64,000 nt of DNA from GCA-2683825 sp965662355 (GCA_965662355.1 CBFIHP010000013.1:62001-126000); one strand, 5' to 3'. Numbered from the stretch's first letter, positions 24,274-33,633 are shown. Numbers and translations are program-made. Notes: a model not told the origin generated them from the letters alone.

Positions 24274-25473
24274 CTAGGACGGGGATCGCCGACGGCGCCG
24301 TACCGTGACTGCACCCACAATGGCAATGATCCCAACGAAGGCCACCATTCCCGTCGACCCTAGCGCAGGAACGGCGGCGACGCCGAGAGAGATCCTGAAG
24401 GCGTTGTTGCTGGGGGTCCCGCATACATAGACGTTGCCGGAGCCGTCCACCGCGATGCTGGGTGGAGCGGTAAGCGGATTGCCAGAACCGTCCCCCGTCA
24501 TATTGATGATCTCGGTGATCATGCCTCCCGGCGCGACCTTGAAGGCGTTGTTGCTCATCGCGCCCGCAACGTAGACATTGTTGGAGCCATCTACGGCGAT
24601 ACCGTTGGGGAACCCCAGAGCAGCGACACCGCCTCCCGTCCCGTCGATGATCTCGGTGATGACATTGGAGCCGCCGGGGTCCGTGATCTTGAAAACGTTG
24701 TTGCTGAGAAGACCCGCGACATAGGCGTTGCCTGAACTGTCTACGGCTACGCCTCCTCCAAGGTCGAAGAGATTGCCTGTCCCATCTCCCGTCGCATTGA
24801 TGATCTGAGTGATGCTGTTGATGCCGCCGGGGTCGGCAATCATGAAAGCATTGTCACTGCCCGTGCCGGTGACATAGACGTTGCCAGAGCCGTCCACTGT
24901 TATGCCCACTGGACCTAAGAGTGAATTGCCGGCTCCGATGATCTGAGTGCTCGGGCCACCTGGCGGAATCATGAAGGCGTTGTTGCTCATTCCACCTGTG
25001 ACGTAAACGTTGCCCGATCCATCCACGGCGATGCCCACCGGCCCGTTTAGCAGGTTGCCAAGCCCGTCGCCCGTTGCGTCGATGATCTGGGTGATCACAC
25101 CAGCGGGCGTGATCTTGAAGGCATTGTCGCTGGTTTGCCCTGTTACGTAGACGTTCCCGGAGCCATCCACGGCAACGCGCTTGGCCACGGTCAGCGGGTT
25201 GCCGGCTCCGTCTCCCATGAAATCGATGATCTGGGTGATCGGGCCGACGGGCGGAATCATGAAAACGTTGTGGCTGTCACGACCCGAGACGTAGACATTT
25301 CCAGCTCCGTCCACGGCGATGCCTTCAGGAGCGCTGAGAACATTGCCCACTCCATCCCCCATCGAGTTGATGATCTCGTTAATGCTCTGCCCGGAACGCG
25401 CTGACACAGGGGCTGGAAGGAAGCCTCCGGCCAGTGCGGCAACCAAGACAACGCTACATCTATTTTTTTTCAT
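24274..25473 (-). CDS. Secreted NHL-type beta-propeller with IPTL-like C-terminus
   Basis: 399 aa from the ATG at 25473 with signal peptide MKKNRCSVVLVAALAGGFLP. It contains about eight repeats of roughly 40 residues of the form GIAVDGSGNVYVTG...SDNAFKI, typical of NHL or SBBP propeller blades. The end VPALGSTGMVAFVGIIAIVG, then AVTVRRRRR, has the Pro-x-Leu-Gly motif, TM helix and Arg cluster of an IPTL/PEP-CTERM-like sorting signal. It is a cell-surface protein of unknown ligand. It is transcribed toward the FG-GAP remnant; the preceding beta-helix gene is on the same strand. Confidence 0.85.
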   Translation of the reverse strand: MKKNRCSVVLVAALAGGFLPAPVSARSGQSINEIINSMGDGVGNVLSAPEGIAVDGAGNVYVSGRDSHNVFMIPPVGPITQIIDFMGDGAGNPLTVAKRVAVDGSGNVYVTGQTSDNAFKITPAGVITQIIDATGDGLGNLLNGPVGIAVDGSGNVYVTGGMSNNAFMIPPGGPSTQIIGAGNSLLGPVGITVDGSGNVYVTGTGSDNAFMIADPGGINSITQIINATGDGTGNLFDLGGGVAVDSSGNAYVAGLLSNNVFKITDPGGSNVITEIIDGTGGGVAALGFPNGIAVDGSNNVYVAGAMSNNAFKVAPGGMITEIINMTGDGSGNPLTAPPSIAVDGSGNVYVCGTPSNNAFRISLGVAAVPALGSTGMVAFVGIIAIVGAVTVRRRRRSPS

Positions 25474-25515
25474 GTCTTTTGGCCCTCTAAACATAGGTGT
25501 GCCTAACTGGGGTTG

Positions 25516-26802
25516 CTAATCCCTCGCAGGATTGAATTCGTGGGCGCCGATATCCATGACGACGTAGCGGTCGAGATCGCCGTCCAGGAGGCGCGGATTC
25601 CCGAAGAGGTCCCAGGCTTTGAGCCTTTCCCCTTGGAGTTGTAGCAGCCCCAGGGGGCGGTTCGAAAAAGCTCTTCCGGCGTCGATGCACGGGGAACCTG
25701 CGAGCAGACGGAAGTCTCCATGACCCGGTCCCAGACCCGGATGACGGAACATCGGGGAGACATTGAAGAGGCTTCCGGGTCCGTGGTTGAAGATCGTCAT
25801 TCCTGCCGTATTACCGATCAGGCTATAGCCTTCCAGGCTGAGCGTCCCGGACGCGTCCGCACTGGACGCCGCTACGTTGCCGGCGAGGATGGAATGCTCC
25901 AACTGCGCGGATCCGAGAATGCCGCCTCCATAACTGCTGACGAGGTGTGGTCCGGTACCGCACACGTTGCCGGCAATGGTCGAATGGGAGATCACCATGG
26001 AAGAGGCGGGGGGGAAGAAGATTGGATCATTTCCCGCAATTCCGCCGCCGACGGCGAAACTAATACCGGTAGCCGTTGTCGCACTGTTGTCGGTCACCAT
26101 GGAATTATGAGACTCGAGGCTTCCGCCGCTGACACTGATGCCGCCTCCAAGGGCAATTTCGCCACAGCCAGCACCGGCTTGGCAGTTCCCCCATGAATGC
26201 ACGGAGTTCTGGGTGAGCGTCGAATGCAGCAAGCTCACGCTACCACCCTGAGCAGCGATCCCACCGCCAGAGGAGTAGTAACCGGAGCGAACCTCGTTTC
26301 CCACGACGAGGGTTTTCACCAATGTCAGATTCGAATCGACGGAATGGAATCCCCCGCCCCATACGAACGGGTCCCCGTTGTTGACATGACCGCTGATGAC
26401 GCAACTCGTCATCGTCAGCGTGCTGTCGATGACGGTCACGCCAGTGCGATTCGAGTCCGCAACGGAGAAACCCTGGATCTTGACGACAGCACCACCGAGG
26501 ACGTCGATGTTTCTGACCGTGGTCCCCTGGGCTCCCGCGAGCCCCACGAGTTCGAGGTCGTGGGACAGCAACAGCACCTCGTCGTAGGTGCCGGCGGCAA
26601 CCAGGATGCGATCGCCCGCGCTGGAAAAGCTCAGCGCTTCGCCGATCGTGCAAAAGGGCGCTCCGGGGACGCCCGTGGCCGTCGCACACGCGGCGGCTTG
26701 CGAGTCCACATGCCAATCGGATTGGGCTGCGCTGGGAGCGACCTGGGCAACAGAAAGCGCGAACAGGAGCGCGGAGAAGCGGAAGGCGGAGGGGAAGGTC
26801 AT
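25516..26802 (-). CDS. Secreted right-handed beta-helix (choice-of-anchor Q-like) protein
   Basis: 428 aa from the ATG at 26802, with signal peptide MTFPSAFRFSALLFALSVAQ. The body has parallel beta-helix repeats such as GGGIAAQGGSVSLLHSTLTQ, GGGISVSGGSLESHNSMVTD and GGGILGSAQLEHSILAGN. The C-terminal block SPCIDAGRAF...MDIGAHEF is typical of the family in which CIDAG and DIGA(H/Y)E precede the end. These are surface or secreted proteins of unknown function, sometimes adhesins or pectate-lyase relatives; no catalytic motif is apparent. 42 nt separate it from the next propeller gene, so they may be cotranscribed. Confidence 0.85.
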   Translation of the reverse strand: MTFPSAFRFSALLFALSVAQVAPSAAQSDWHVDSQAAACATATGVPGAPFCTIGEALSFSSAGDRILVAAGTYDEVLLLSHDLELVGLAGAQGTTVRNIDVLGGAVVKIQGFSVADSNRTGVTVIDSTLTMTSCVISGHVNNGDPFVWGGGFHSVDSNLTLVKTLVVGNEVRSGYYSSGGGIAAQGGSVSLLHSTLTQNSVHSWGNCQAGAGCGEIALGGGISVSGGSLESHNSMVTDNSATTATGISFAVGGGIAGNDPIFFPPASSMVISHSTIAGNVCGTGPHLVSSYGGGILGSAQLEHSILAGNVAASSADASGTLSLEGYSLIGNTAGMTIFNHGPGSLFNVSPMFRHPGLGPGHGDFRLLAGSPCIDAGRAFSNRPLGLLQLQGERLKAWDLFGNPRLLDGDLDRYVVMDIGAHEFNPARD

Positions 26803-27034
26803 CGGAGGTACTTTGGGTGGTTTGCGTGTCTTCGCTGGACGGGCGTCCAACACGCCCTCCATAGGTCCGAGGAAGGCGGGAAGCGGGACCGAACAGGAAA
26901 CTCTCCAAAAAGTTGCCCAACCACAGAAACCCCTCTGGTCGAGCCCCAGGAGCGGGTTTCCTCACCGATCACCGGCATCCCCTCGACGCCTTCGCGATCG
27001 GTACCCCGCTGCGGGCGCGGCCAGGGCTCCGCCG

Positions 27035-27718
27035 CTACGAGCACAGGATGACGGGCATGATCATCGTCGTCACCAGTGTCGAGGCGATCACTGCCTGAAC
27101 CGACTCGGCCAGGGCAGCGCCCATATGCTCCCCCCGTGAGAGCGCCTTGATCCGAGATTCGCAGCGCTCGACCTCTTTGCTCCCAAAGGCGGCATGGAGC
27201 AGGCGCGAATGGTAGGCCAGCGAGACGACGACGGACGTCCGCTCGCTCACATTGTTCCCGTCGTGGAAGATCGCCTGGCGCAGGCGCTCGAGGAGTTCCC
27301 GCTCGGGGGCGGGGTTCAGCTCCGGGTACACCGTGCGATCGAAGAGAAAGAGCACCTTCTTTTTCTCGGTCCTGAGGATGCCCTGGTCGCAGAGTGATTC
27401 TGCGGCTCGGTGATGCAGCCTGGGGATGCACACTGTTTTCCCCATCCAGTCCCTGAGGCTGGCTGGCTTCTCCCTCGCGCCGATGAGCTCGAGCAACTCG
27501 TCAAGGAGCTCGTCGCCCGTTCGCGTCCCGGAAACGAGCTCGACCCTCTTGCCCTCGGTGTCGCAGCGGATGCGGTCGATCAGCAGAAGCTCGGCCAACA
27601 GCGCCCCGGCACAGGCGTGTTCGTTGCACATCGAGCCCGAGACTGGAGTGCCCGAGTGATCGCCGAGCGTGAGGAGCAGAATCTCCTGGTACAGGTGCAA
27701 GTCCTGAATGGGGTCCAT
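27035..27718 (-). CDS. GPP34 (GOLPH3-like) family protein
   Basis: 227 aa. The N-terminal half LHLYQEILLLTLGDHSGTPV and ACAGALLAELLLIDRIRCD matches the start of GPP34/GOLPH3 proteins, all-alpha proteins that bind phosphoinositide head groups in eukaryotes and occur in some bacteria. The signature spacing (catalogue of leucines, then RTGDELLDELLELI and LRDWMGKTV) continues through the middle. The C-terminus ASTLVTTMIMPVILCS is hydrophobic and could touch the membrane. The bacterial role is unknown. It is flanked by remnants and intergenic DNA, and monocistronic. Confidence 0.8.
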   Translation of the reverse strand: MDPIQDLHLYQEILLLTLGDHSGTPVSGSMCNEHACAGALLAELLLIDRIRCDTEGKRVELVSGTRTGDELLDELLELIGAREKPASLRDWMGKTVCIPRLHHRAAESLCDQGILRTEKKKVLFLFDRTVYPELNPAPERELLERLRQAIFHDGNNVSERTSVVVSLAYHSRLLHAAFGSKEVERCESRIKALSRGEHMGAALAESVQAVIASTLVTTMIMPVILCS

Positions 27719-27811
27719 GGGTAGGGGGCTATGTTCGAGTCACGGGGAGCCGATGGGGTCCGACCTGCTACGGTTGAGTCACGCACATGTTCTTGATATC
27801 GCCCGGGCTTT

Positions 27812-28036
27812 TCAGCCCGATCCCATGATGCGGTCTGAAAGCGTGTCCGACGGCAGCAGGTCGCCCAGGGCCTTGATCAGCTCGTCGTGGTTCGCCGAGG
27901 GGCGCTGTAGCTCGTCGGCGTGGGCGGCGCGCTCTTGGCCGAAGGCCTCGAAGTCGAGGTCTGCGCCTGCTTCTGTGCGTTGGACGTGCTCGGCGAGAAG
28001 GCGTGTCGCGATATCTCCAGATCCGTGATCAACCAT
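27812..28036 (-). pseudogene. N-terminal remnant of a Ser/Thr protein kinase
   Basis: 74 aa. The segment DLDFEAFGQERAAHADELQR resembles the short acidic N-terminal region (DFEALC.EHP..A..LR) that precedes the kinase domain in many planctomycete Ser/Thr kinases. The frame then ends at a TGA with no kinase domain following. A CGGGCT-TTTC-AGCCCG hairpin (27804-27819) lies at the stop. I read this as a truncated gene; it could also be a free-standing small protein. Confidence 0.4.
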
Positions 28037-28071
28037 GACCGACGAGGAAATGGAACCGGTCGCCGGGAGTC

Positions 28072-28251
28072 CTAGCGCGCCTTCAGGATCTTCAGCTTGT
28101 CGATCTTGGCCCGCGTCTTTATCGACTCTTCGCTCCGCGTCAGCGCCCTTGAAATCGACTTCAGGCTCATCCCCTTGTTCGCGAGAGTCCTTAATTTGCT
28201 GATCTCGCTGTCCGTCCAGGCTTGCCGGTGCCGCTCGAAACTAGGGCTCAT
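28072..28251 (-). CDS. Small Myb/SANT-like DNA-binding protein, 59 aa
   Basis: 59 aa starting MSPSFERHRQAWTDSEISKL and ending KTRAKIDKLKILKAR. The WT(D)xExxxLxxLxxxGxSxxxIxxxLxRSxxSIxxRAxxL pattern is the short Myb/SANT-like helix-turn-helix seen in small bacterial proteins that recognise DNA with a basic C-terminal helix. It is short but complete for this type. It lies alone, in minus orientation, beside an IS remnant. The stop is a TAG at 28072. I did not find a strong ribosome site. Confidence 0.65.
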   Translation of the reverse strand: MSPSFERHRQAWTDSEISKLRTLANKGMSLKSISRALTRSEESIKTRAKIDKLKILKAR

Positions 28252-28460
28252 GCTGTGTGGTGCGCTCGTGGTTTATGGGGCCGGCGCGCGAAGGCAGCTT
28301 CGAGCGGAGAGCTACGGGCTGTCAGGCAGCTCGACGGCAGTTTACCAGCACGGGCGGAGGCATGGCCCGCGAAGGGGCCGGAAACTGAGCCGAACCCCAA
28401 GTCGGTGCAATCCGGCAACTTGTGGCGCAGGACTACGACCCTCTACGGCCGAGGTCAAGA

Positions 28461-28553
28461 CTCCCCCAGCATCCCCGGTATCACGTCCTGATCGCCTTCG
28501 AAACCGGCGGGCGAGGTCGAACATCTCGTGCAGGACGTTGCAGGCGACCACCA
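28461..28553 (-). mobile_element. IS5-family transposase 3' remnant (copy A1)
   Basis: Minus-strand reading ACNVLHEMFDLARRF corresponds to the C-terminal ACNVLNRMFELGRPVS of the other remnants, but a 1-nt deletion shifts the last residues. Conserved bases continue past the old stop (CACGTCCTGATCGCCTTCGA). No intact ORF. Confidence 0.6.
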
Positions 28554-28676
28554 CCTCAGCTCTCTGCGCCGACTGGAAGCGGACTCCCGAGCTTCTTCAC
28601 CTTCCGAAGCGTTCGGTCCGAGCCGTCGCCCGTGTCCCCCGAACCACCAAGGATCACCCGAGCGGTTTGGCTCGCT

Positions 28677-31600
28677 CTAGGGGCGGGTTACCCAAGAGTG
28701 CTCGACAATCACCTCGTCGATAGCACCAAAATCGAGGGCCAAGAAGGACGAGGCTCCACCGATCCACAGCCGCTTGCTATCGGCAGAGAAGGCCAGAGCG
28801 AAGAGAGGTCGGTCCGCAACATTGAATTCAGCCAATAAGGTCCAGGTTTGAGTGTCCCAGATGCGTACTCGCCCCTGGCGATCCGCCGAGGCGAGCACGT
28901 CTCCGGAGGGAGAAAAGGCGACGGCATAGATGTCCGAACGATGCCCGTCCAAGCGCTGGAGAATACGACCCTCCGGAGACCACACGGTGATCTTCCAGTC
29001 GGAACCCCCTGTCACCAGTTGGGTGCCGGATGGGGAGAAGCTGACGCATCGAACGGCCTTCTCGCATGTGTCCGCGGACAAGATTGGTCGTTCTGAGCCA
29101 GGCGGCAACGTGATGAGTTTGCCGTCAGTTCTTCCAGCAGCGAGTACCCCCTGTTTGCTCCAGGCAACGCAGCTGAGTCGTTTCGGTTGGGGGCATTGAA
29201 GCACGCGCAGCGATCGATCGAGCGTGTTCCAAATGCAAATCTCTCCAGCGTTGTCCACGCTTGCGATCATGCCCTGAGGTGAGACGGCGAGGTAGTTGGA
29301 CTGCTTCTTCGGGTGCGAGTAGATGCTGACCGGCTGGGTTCCTGGACCGAACTCGTAGATGGTTCCGTTTCGGTGCGCGAAATAGATGTTCGCTCCGGAA
29401 AAACAAACGCCGACAGCCTCGCGCCCTCCGAGTTGGATCGACTCCAGTTGCGGCCGTTCTCCTCCGGCCGGGATATCTGCCCCATGGAAGATCGAGCCCA
29501 TGCTACCGACCGCCGCCATTCTGCCCGACGGGTCGGCGGCCAAGCCGTGGATCGTTTGGACCTGCTCGAGATCGACGGGGACCTGGTAGACGTCGGAGTT
29601 CAGGGCCAAGGTTCGGACCAGGCCCTTCACGTCGACCGTCACGAGCCGGTTTGTCGGGTAATGAAGTCCAAAGTCGGCAATGTGATCAGGACGACTCCCC
29701 AAGGTGCCCAAACGCTTCCCGGAATCCGGGGCGAACTGAACGATGCGGTTGCCGTAACCGCAGGTCACCAGAATGGAATCCGCCGTGGGCGAGAAGACCG
29801 CCCGCGGCGTGTAGGGAAGATCCGCGCCCCGTCTCCAGAGAACCTCACACGAGTTCGCCTGTATCCCCCAGACGGCTTGGTGTGCCGCACAGACCAGCAC
29901 CCCGTTCTTCAGCGTCCCCTTTGCGGAGGCGATCGCACCAGCAAGCATGGGTCCCACAGGTACCAAGCCCTCATCCCGTACTTCAAGAACCATCAGTTCC
30001 ATACTGGGATTGGCGACCTGGGCCAACACCCATCCCTTGGAAGGCGCCGAGAGTTCCGCGATGGCTCCTAGGCTCGGATCGCGGTAGAGGACCTCGAGCC
30101 GTTTGTCGTTCCGTCGAAGGACTCCTCCGGCGGAATCGCCGAACAAGACACCCAGGGACTCTGAGAAGGACACCGCCGTGAGCGGCTCCGGACCCGTCCA
30201 GACAGTCAGCTCCGGGTCACCGACGGTCTTTTGATACGCCCTTCCTTGTGCTCCAACGGCCCAGATTTCATCGCCCGGGATCAAACAGGCGGAAACGGTT
30301 GCTCCAGGTACTGGCAACTCAAAGGCCTCGACCAAGTCGAGATCCTCTGTATCGAGGATTTCGATCGTGCTCTCGAACTGGCTATGGAGAAGGATCGAGC
30401 GCTCGCCAACAGAGGTACGGGGCAGCTCGCCCACGTGAGATTGATAGCTCTGGACGAAAGGATGCTCGAAATAGAGTTCTCGCAGGGCCCACAGGGCAGC
30501 TCTCTGACGCTCGCCGTCAACGGCCGAAGCGGTGGCATCAAAGGAGATCTCCTTGGCAGCCAACCAGAGCCGCGCTTCAGCCTCCGCGGCATTACCCAGG
30601 TCGGAATCGAAGCGTGCTCTTTCGATGTCCCTCAGAAACAACTCGCGTTCGCCCCGCAAAGCCCGCTCGCGCACCTGAAAGAATATGGCGACCAGTGACA
30701 GGGAGACTCCAAGGAAGGCCATGCATGCGACCGGATGGCGCCGGGCAATGCCCAGGAACGACATCCAATCGCTGGTCTTGCGTGCCGCGACCGGAGTTCC
30801 CTCCCGCAACGCCTTGCAATCCTCGAGCAAACTGCGAACGTCGGGATAGCGCTCCTCCGGATTCTTCGCCAAGGCTTTGGCCACGACAAGATCCACTTCA
30901 CTGGGAAGCGAGTGGACGATCGTACTAGGCCGCGGAGGCACCGTCTCGAACACGGACTTCAGAATCGCGCCCGCGGAGACCGTTGGGCCAAAGGCGTACT
31001 CCCCCGTCAGCATGTAGAAGAGCAGCAACCCGATGGCGTGGACATCGGTACGTACATCGACTTCGCCCTCGAAGGCACCCAACTGTTCCGGAGCCGCCCA
31101 CGAAAGGCTACCCAGGAACTGTCCACTGATCGTCAGGCCGGACTCGTCCGGGGCAAGGGCCCGAGCCATACCGAAGTCCAGTACACGGACATGCCCGTTA
31201 TTATCCACGAGCACGTTGCCTGGCTTCAGGTCACGGTGGATCACCCCACCACGATGGGCGTACTGCAGAGCGTTGCAAAGCTCGAGCACCAGGCGCAAGG
31301 CCTCATCGAGACCATTGTCGTCACCGGCATTGCGAGCACCGATCATGTAGGTTCCCAAATCGGCTCCCTCGATGAGCTCCATGGCCAACCACGGTGTGCC
31401 CGACTTGGTCTCCCCCGAATCGAGCAAGCGCACGATGTTCGGGTGGCTCAGGGCAGACACGAACTCGATCTCGCGAACGAAACGCCTCTGCTGCCGTGGA
31501 GATCTAAAACTGCCCTCGAGCTGAATCTTCAGCGCGACATCGCGCCCTGTGCGGACCTCGAGCGCCTCGTAGACGATTCCTTGACCCCCTTTGCCAAGTA

Positions 31601-31835
31601 CACGCTTCAAGACATATCCCGCAGGCGAATCCTCCCGCGACAGGAGCGATTGTTTGCGGGCGGTCGCGAGCGAATGCAGTTCCGAGGCGATTTGAATCTC
31701 GCTCGCGAGAGAAGCTTTCAGCTGCGCGCAAGTTGGACAGCCTTCGACATGCGCTGCTAGGTCAGCATCGCACTCTTCAGCGGCCAAGGCCTCTTCCAGT
31801 TGCTCCGGGGTCGGGCAACCCGGCTCATTCTTCAT
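28677..31835 (-). CDS. Ser/Thr protein kinase with zinc-finger-like N-terminus and WD40 repeats
   Basis: 1052 aa. The N-terminal 45 residues contain a possible anti-sigma-type zinc motif (HVEGCPTC, with earlier CPTPEQLEEAL). The kinase domain (about 75-340) has LGKGGQGIVYEA, VALKIQ, HRDLKPGNVLVDNNG, LDFGMARAL and a GSLSWAAPEQL activation segment. One TM helix follows (PVACMAFLGVSLSLVAIFFQ, about 365-385). The remaining 650 residues carry WD40-type repeats, clearest near the end (VRCVSFSPSGTQLVTGGSDW; IYAVAFSPSGDVLASADRQG), probably outside the cytoplasm. The start overlaps the ECF sigma gene by 11 nt. It is likely a membrane sensor that controls the sigma factor by phosphorylation or binding. 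Confidence 0.95.
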   Translation of the reverse strand: MKNEPGCPTPEQLEEALAAEECDADLAAHVEGCPTCAQLKASLASEIQIASELHSLATARKQSLLSREDSPAGYVLKRVLGKGGQGIVYEALEVRTGRDVALKIQLEGSFRSPRQQRRFVREIEFVSALSHPNIVRLLDSGETKSGTPWLAMELIEGADLGTYMIGARNAGDDNGLDEALRLVLELCNALQYAHRGGVIHRDLKPGNVLVDNNGHVRVLDFGMARALAPDESGLTISGQFLGSLSWAAPEQLGAFEGEVDVRTDVHAIGLLLFYMLTGEYAFGPTVSAGAILKSVFETVPPRPSTIVHSLPSEVDLVVAKALAKNPEERYPDVRSLLEDCKALREGTPVAARKTSDWMSFLGIARRHPVACMAFLGVSLSLVAIFFQVRERALRGERELFLRDIERARFDSDLGNAAEAEARLWLAAKEISFDATASAVDGERQRAALWALRELYFEHPFVQSYQSHVGELPRTSVGERSILLHSQFESTIEILDTEDLDLVEAFELPVPGATVSACLIPGDEIWAVGAQGRAYQKTVGDPELTVWTGPEPLTAVSFSESLGVLFGDSAGGVLRRNDKRLEVLYRDPSLGAIAELSAPSKGWVLAQVANPSMELMVLEVRDEGLVPVGPMLAGAIASAKGTLKNGVLVCAAHQAVWGIQANSCEVLWRRGADLPYTPRAVFSPTADSILVTCGYGNRIVQFAPDSGKRLGTLGSRPDHIADFGLHYPTNRLVTVDVKGLVRTLALNSDVYQVPVDLEQVQTIHGLAADPSGRMAAVGSMGSIFHGADIPAGGERPQLESIQLGGREAVGVCFSGANIYFAHRNGTIYEFGPGTQPVSIYSHPKKQSNYLAVSPQGMIASVDNAGEICIWNTLDRSLRVLQCPQPKRLSCVAWSKQGVLAAGRTDGKLITLPPGSERPILSADTCEKAVRCVSFSPSGTQLVTGGSDWKITVWSPEGRILQRLDGHRSDIYAVAFSPSGDVLASADRQGRVRIWDTQTWTLLAEFNVADRPLFALAFSADSKRLWIGGASSFLALDFGAIDEVIVEHSWVTRP

Positions 31836-32412
31836 ACTGTGCGACCAGCTCGGCGATCCTGCGGGTGATTCGACTACGTACGTTGTAGACGTTGGTACGC
31901 GTCACATGCAACGTGGCGCACACATCCTCGACCGGTCTGCCCTCGGGAACCAAGAGCTCGAAGATTCGGAACGTGGTGGGGTGAACTTCACTTTCCACCT
32001 GGCGCAACGCTCTCTGGTAAACGGACCAGCGCCATTCTTCCTCCCATTGACGCTCCAGCTCATCCTCGGCCTGCTGAGCGTCGAGTTCCAGCTCACTCAG
32101 CTTCGATTCGCGCTGCGTTTGTGAGCTGGAGAGTCGCTGCAGGGCCTTTTTGCGCGCGATTCCAAAGAGCCAACTCCGGAGCTGCCCTTTCTCACGTGCA
32201 TAGGCACCTTCATTGTAGGAGCGAGCAAAGAAGAGCAGACAGTCCTGTGCCAAGTCCTCGGCGTCCGGGCCCGACAAGCCCATACGTACCGCCAACCCGA
32301 CCAATGGCGCTCGAAAGTGATCTACGATGAGGCTCCAAACACTTTCGTCCTCGAAGTGCTGCAACCGATCGAGGATCGTCGAAGTGGTCATCCAAGCCAT
32401 GCTCGACGTCAT
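31825..32412 (-). CDS. ECF-type RNA polymerase sigma factor
   Basis: 195 aa from the ATG at 32412 (MTSSMAWMTTSTILDRLQHF). Region 2: LIVDHFRAPLVGLAVRMGLS followed by GPDAEDLAQDCLLFFAR. Region 2.4 lies near GQLRSWLFGIARKKALQRL. The C-terminal region 4 HTH: RPVEDVCATLHVTRTNVYNV and RSRITRRIAELV. The stop overlaps the kinase start by 11 nt, so sigma and kinase are translationally coupled, an arrangement seen in kinase-linked ECF groups. Targets are unknown; the neighbouring surface-protein gene at 32.5 kb is one candidate. I do not see a classic promoter for autoregulation. Confidence 0.92.
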   Translation of the reverse strand: MTSSMAWMTTSTILDRLQHFEDESVWSLIVDHFRAPLVGLAVRMGLSGPDAEDLAQDCLLFFARSYNEGAYAREKGQLRSWLFGIARKKALQRLSSSQTQRESKLSELELDAQQAEDELERQWEEEWRWSVYQRALRQVESEVHPTTFRIFELLVPEGRPVEDVCATLHVTRTNVYNVRSRITRRIAELVAQYEE

Positions 32413-32531
32413 GATAGCTCTTTTTCCGTGGAGGGCACTCACCGGCCCAGATCCCCTATTCCTGGCTGACAGAGGATTTCTGAGCCTTTACCAAGAAAAT
32501 CTACCGCCCATCGAAAGGCTGAAGCGGCAGT

Positions 32532-33311
32532 TCAATTGTCCTCCCAAAGAGATCCGCCGATCCAATCGTAGTCGGTGTTTACGGCAGCGATCGGTGAGGT
32601 GCGGTTCAGGCCTCCCGAAATCGAGGACCCGAAGCCGATGGCTACGTTGAGCCTGCCTCCGGCCACGCTGGAACGCTCGCCGGTTGCCTGGTTTGATTCG
32701 CCGCCACCGATCCAAGTCTGTCCGCCGCTTGCCAGGTTCAGGATGCCACCACACACAGTCGAGCCTCCGCCGCTGGCTGTGTTCCAGATTCCTCCACCCA
32801 CCCAGGTGCGGTCGCCACATGCGTCGTTTGAGTCGCCTGCGCACACCGCGGAGACGGGGCCACTGGCCGTGTTACGGACGCCACCGGTGACCGCTGCCAT
32901 CGGCCCGGAAATCGTGTTCATGTCCCCGCAGACAAGACCACCGTGGCTTGAATAGGTGTTTCTGACGCCGCCGACGTAGTTGTGAGAACCGGTGCGGTTG
33001 TCCCCGTTTGGGTTTCCTAGTTCGTTGTACCCCACGATCAGATTCCCGAGACCGTTGGAAGAGCCTTCGGTCGTTCCCGTTCCGTTGACGATCTGTACGT
33101 TCACACCTTCGATGCGAATGGTCTTGTTGACCATATTCCCAAAGCCATCGTCGAGGTAGACGATGCTCATGTGGCCGAGGATCTCCTTCTCTTCGGGTGT
33201 GAGCTTGAGAATGGCTTGCGGGTTGCCGGGTGCCTGGGTAACCATGCCCAAGAATCCGAACAGAGCGATTCCGCCCAGAGCGGAGAAAGACTGCATATAG
33301 GTGTGTTTCAT
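32532..33311 (-). CDS. Secreted YadA-head-like repeat protein
   Basis: 259 aa from the ATG at 33311 with a signal peptide (MKHTYMQSFSALGGIALFGF). The mature N-terminus carries LTPEEKEILGHMSIVYLDDG, then a series of ~14-residue left-handed repeats such as GGVRNTASGPVSAVCAGDSN, GGGIWNTASGGGSTVCGGIL and GGGESNQATGERSSVAGGRL. These resemble the head (Hep_Hag) repeats of trimeric autotransporters, but no C-terminal barrel is present, so it is secreted or attached in another way. Likely a surface fibre. It is transcribed toward the sigma-factor gene, 119 nt away, and could be in the same unit. Confidence 0.8.
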   Translation of the reverse strand: MKHTYMQSFSALGGIALFGFLGMVTQAPGNPQAILKLTPEEKEILGHMSIVYLDDGFGNMVNKTIRIEGVNVQIVNGTGTTEGSSNGLGNLIVGYNELGNPNGDNRTGSHNYVGGVRNTYSSHGGLVCGDMNTISGPMAAVTGGVRNTASGPVSAVCAGDSNDACGDRTWVGGGIWNTASGGGSTVCGGILNLASGGQTWIGGGESNQATGERSSVAGGRLNVAIGFGSSISGGLNRTSPIAAVNTDYDWIGGSLWEDN

Positions 33312-33472
33312 TATCTCGTGATCCAGTGTTGACGGCCTTCGCAAAGCCAGGAGCCAGAAGGCGATCCTGTCTTGTGCTAGTTCAGCTCAGGGGCCGGGAT
33401 CTCTGAGCCAATTCAAGAAAGCCCAGATGGTTGCTGTAGGCGCTGACAGACATGGGGTTCTGGGACCTGTGG

Positions 33473-33488
33473 GGCGTTGGTGCATGGA
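33473..33488 (+). repeat. Solo IS5-type terminal repeat
   Basis: GGCGTTGGTGCATGGA, identical over 15 bases to the left end of the IS5 remnant at 36243. No transposase sequence is attached. The surrounding 33.35-33.63 kb has no gene that I can support. Confidence 0.55.
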
Positions 33489-33633
33489 CCCCGCATCTGG
33501 ACCCGACGTCGGGCAGCCCTCGTGAGGATCAGCCGGGCAAAAAACACCGGCGCGACCTGGGCGGAGACGGCTCATCCTGCCCGAAACTTCCTCCAGGGTC
33601 GCCGGGAGGATGGACCCGCCTTAGACTGGAGAT

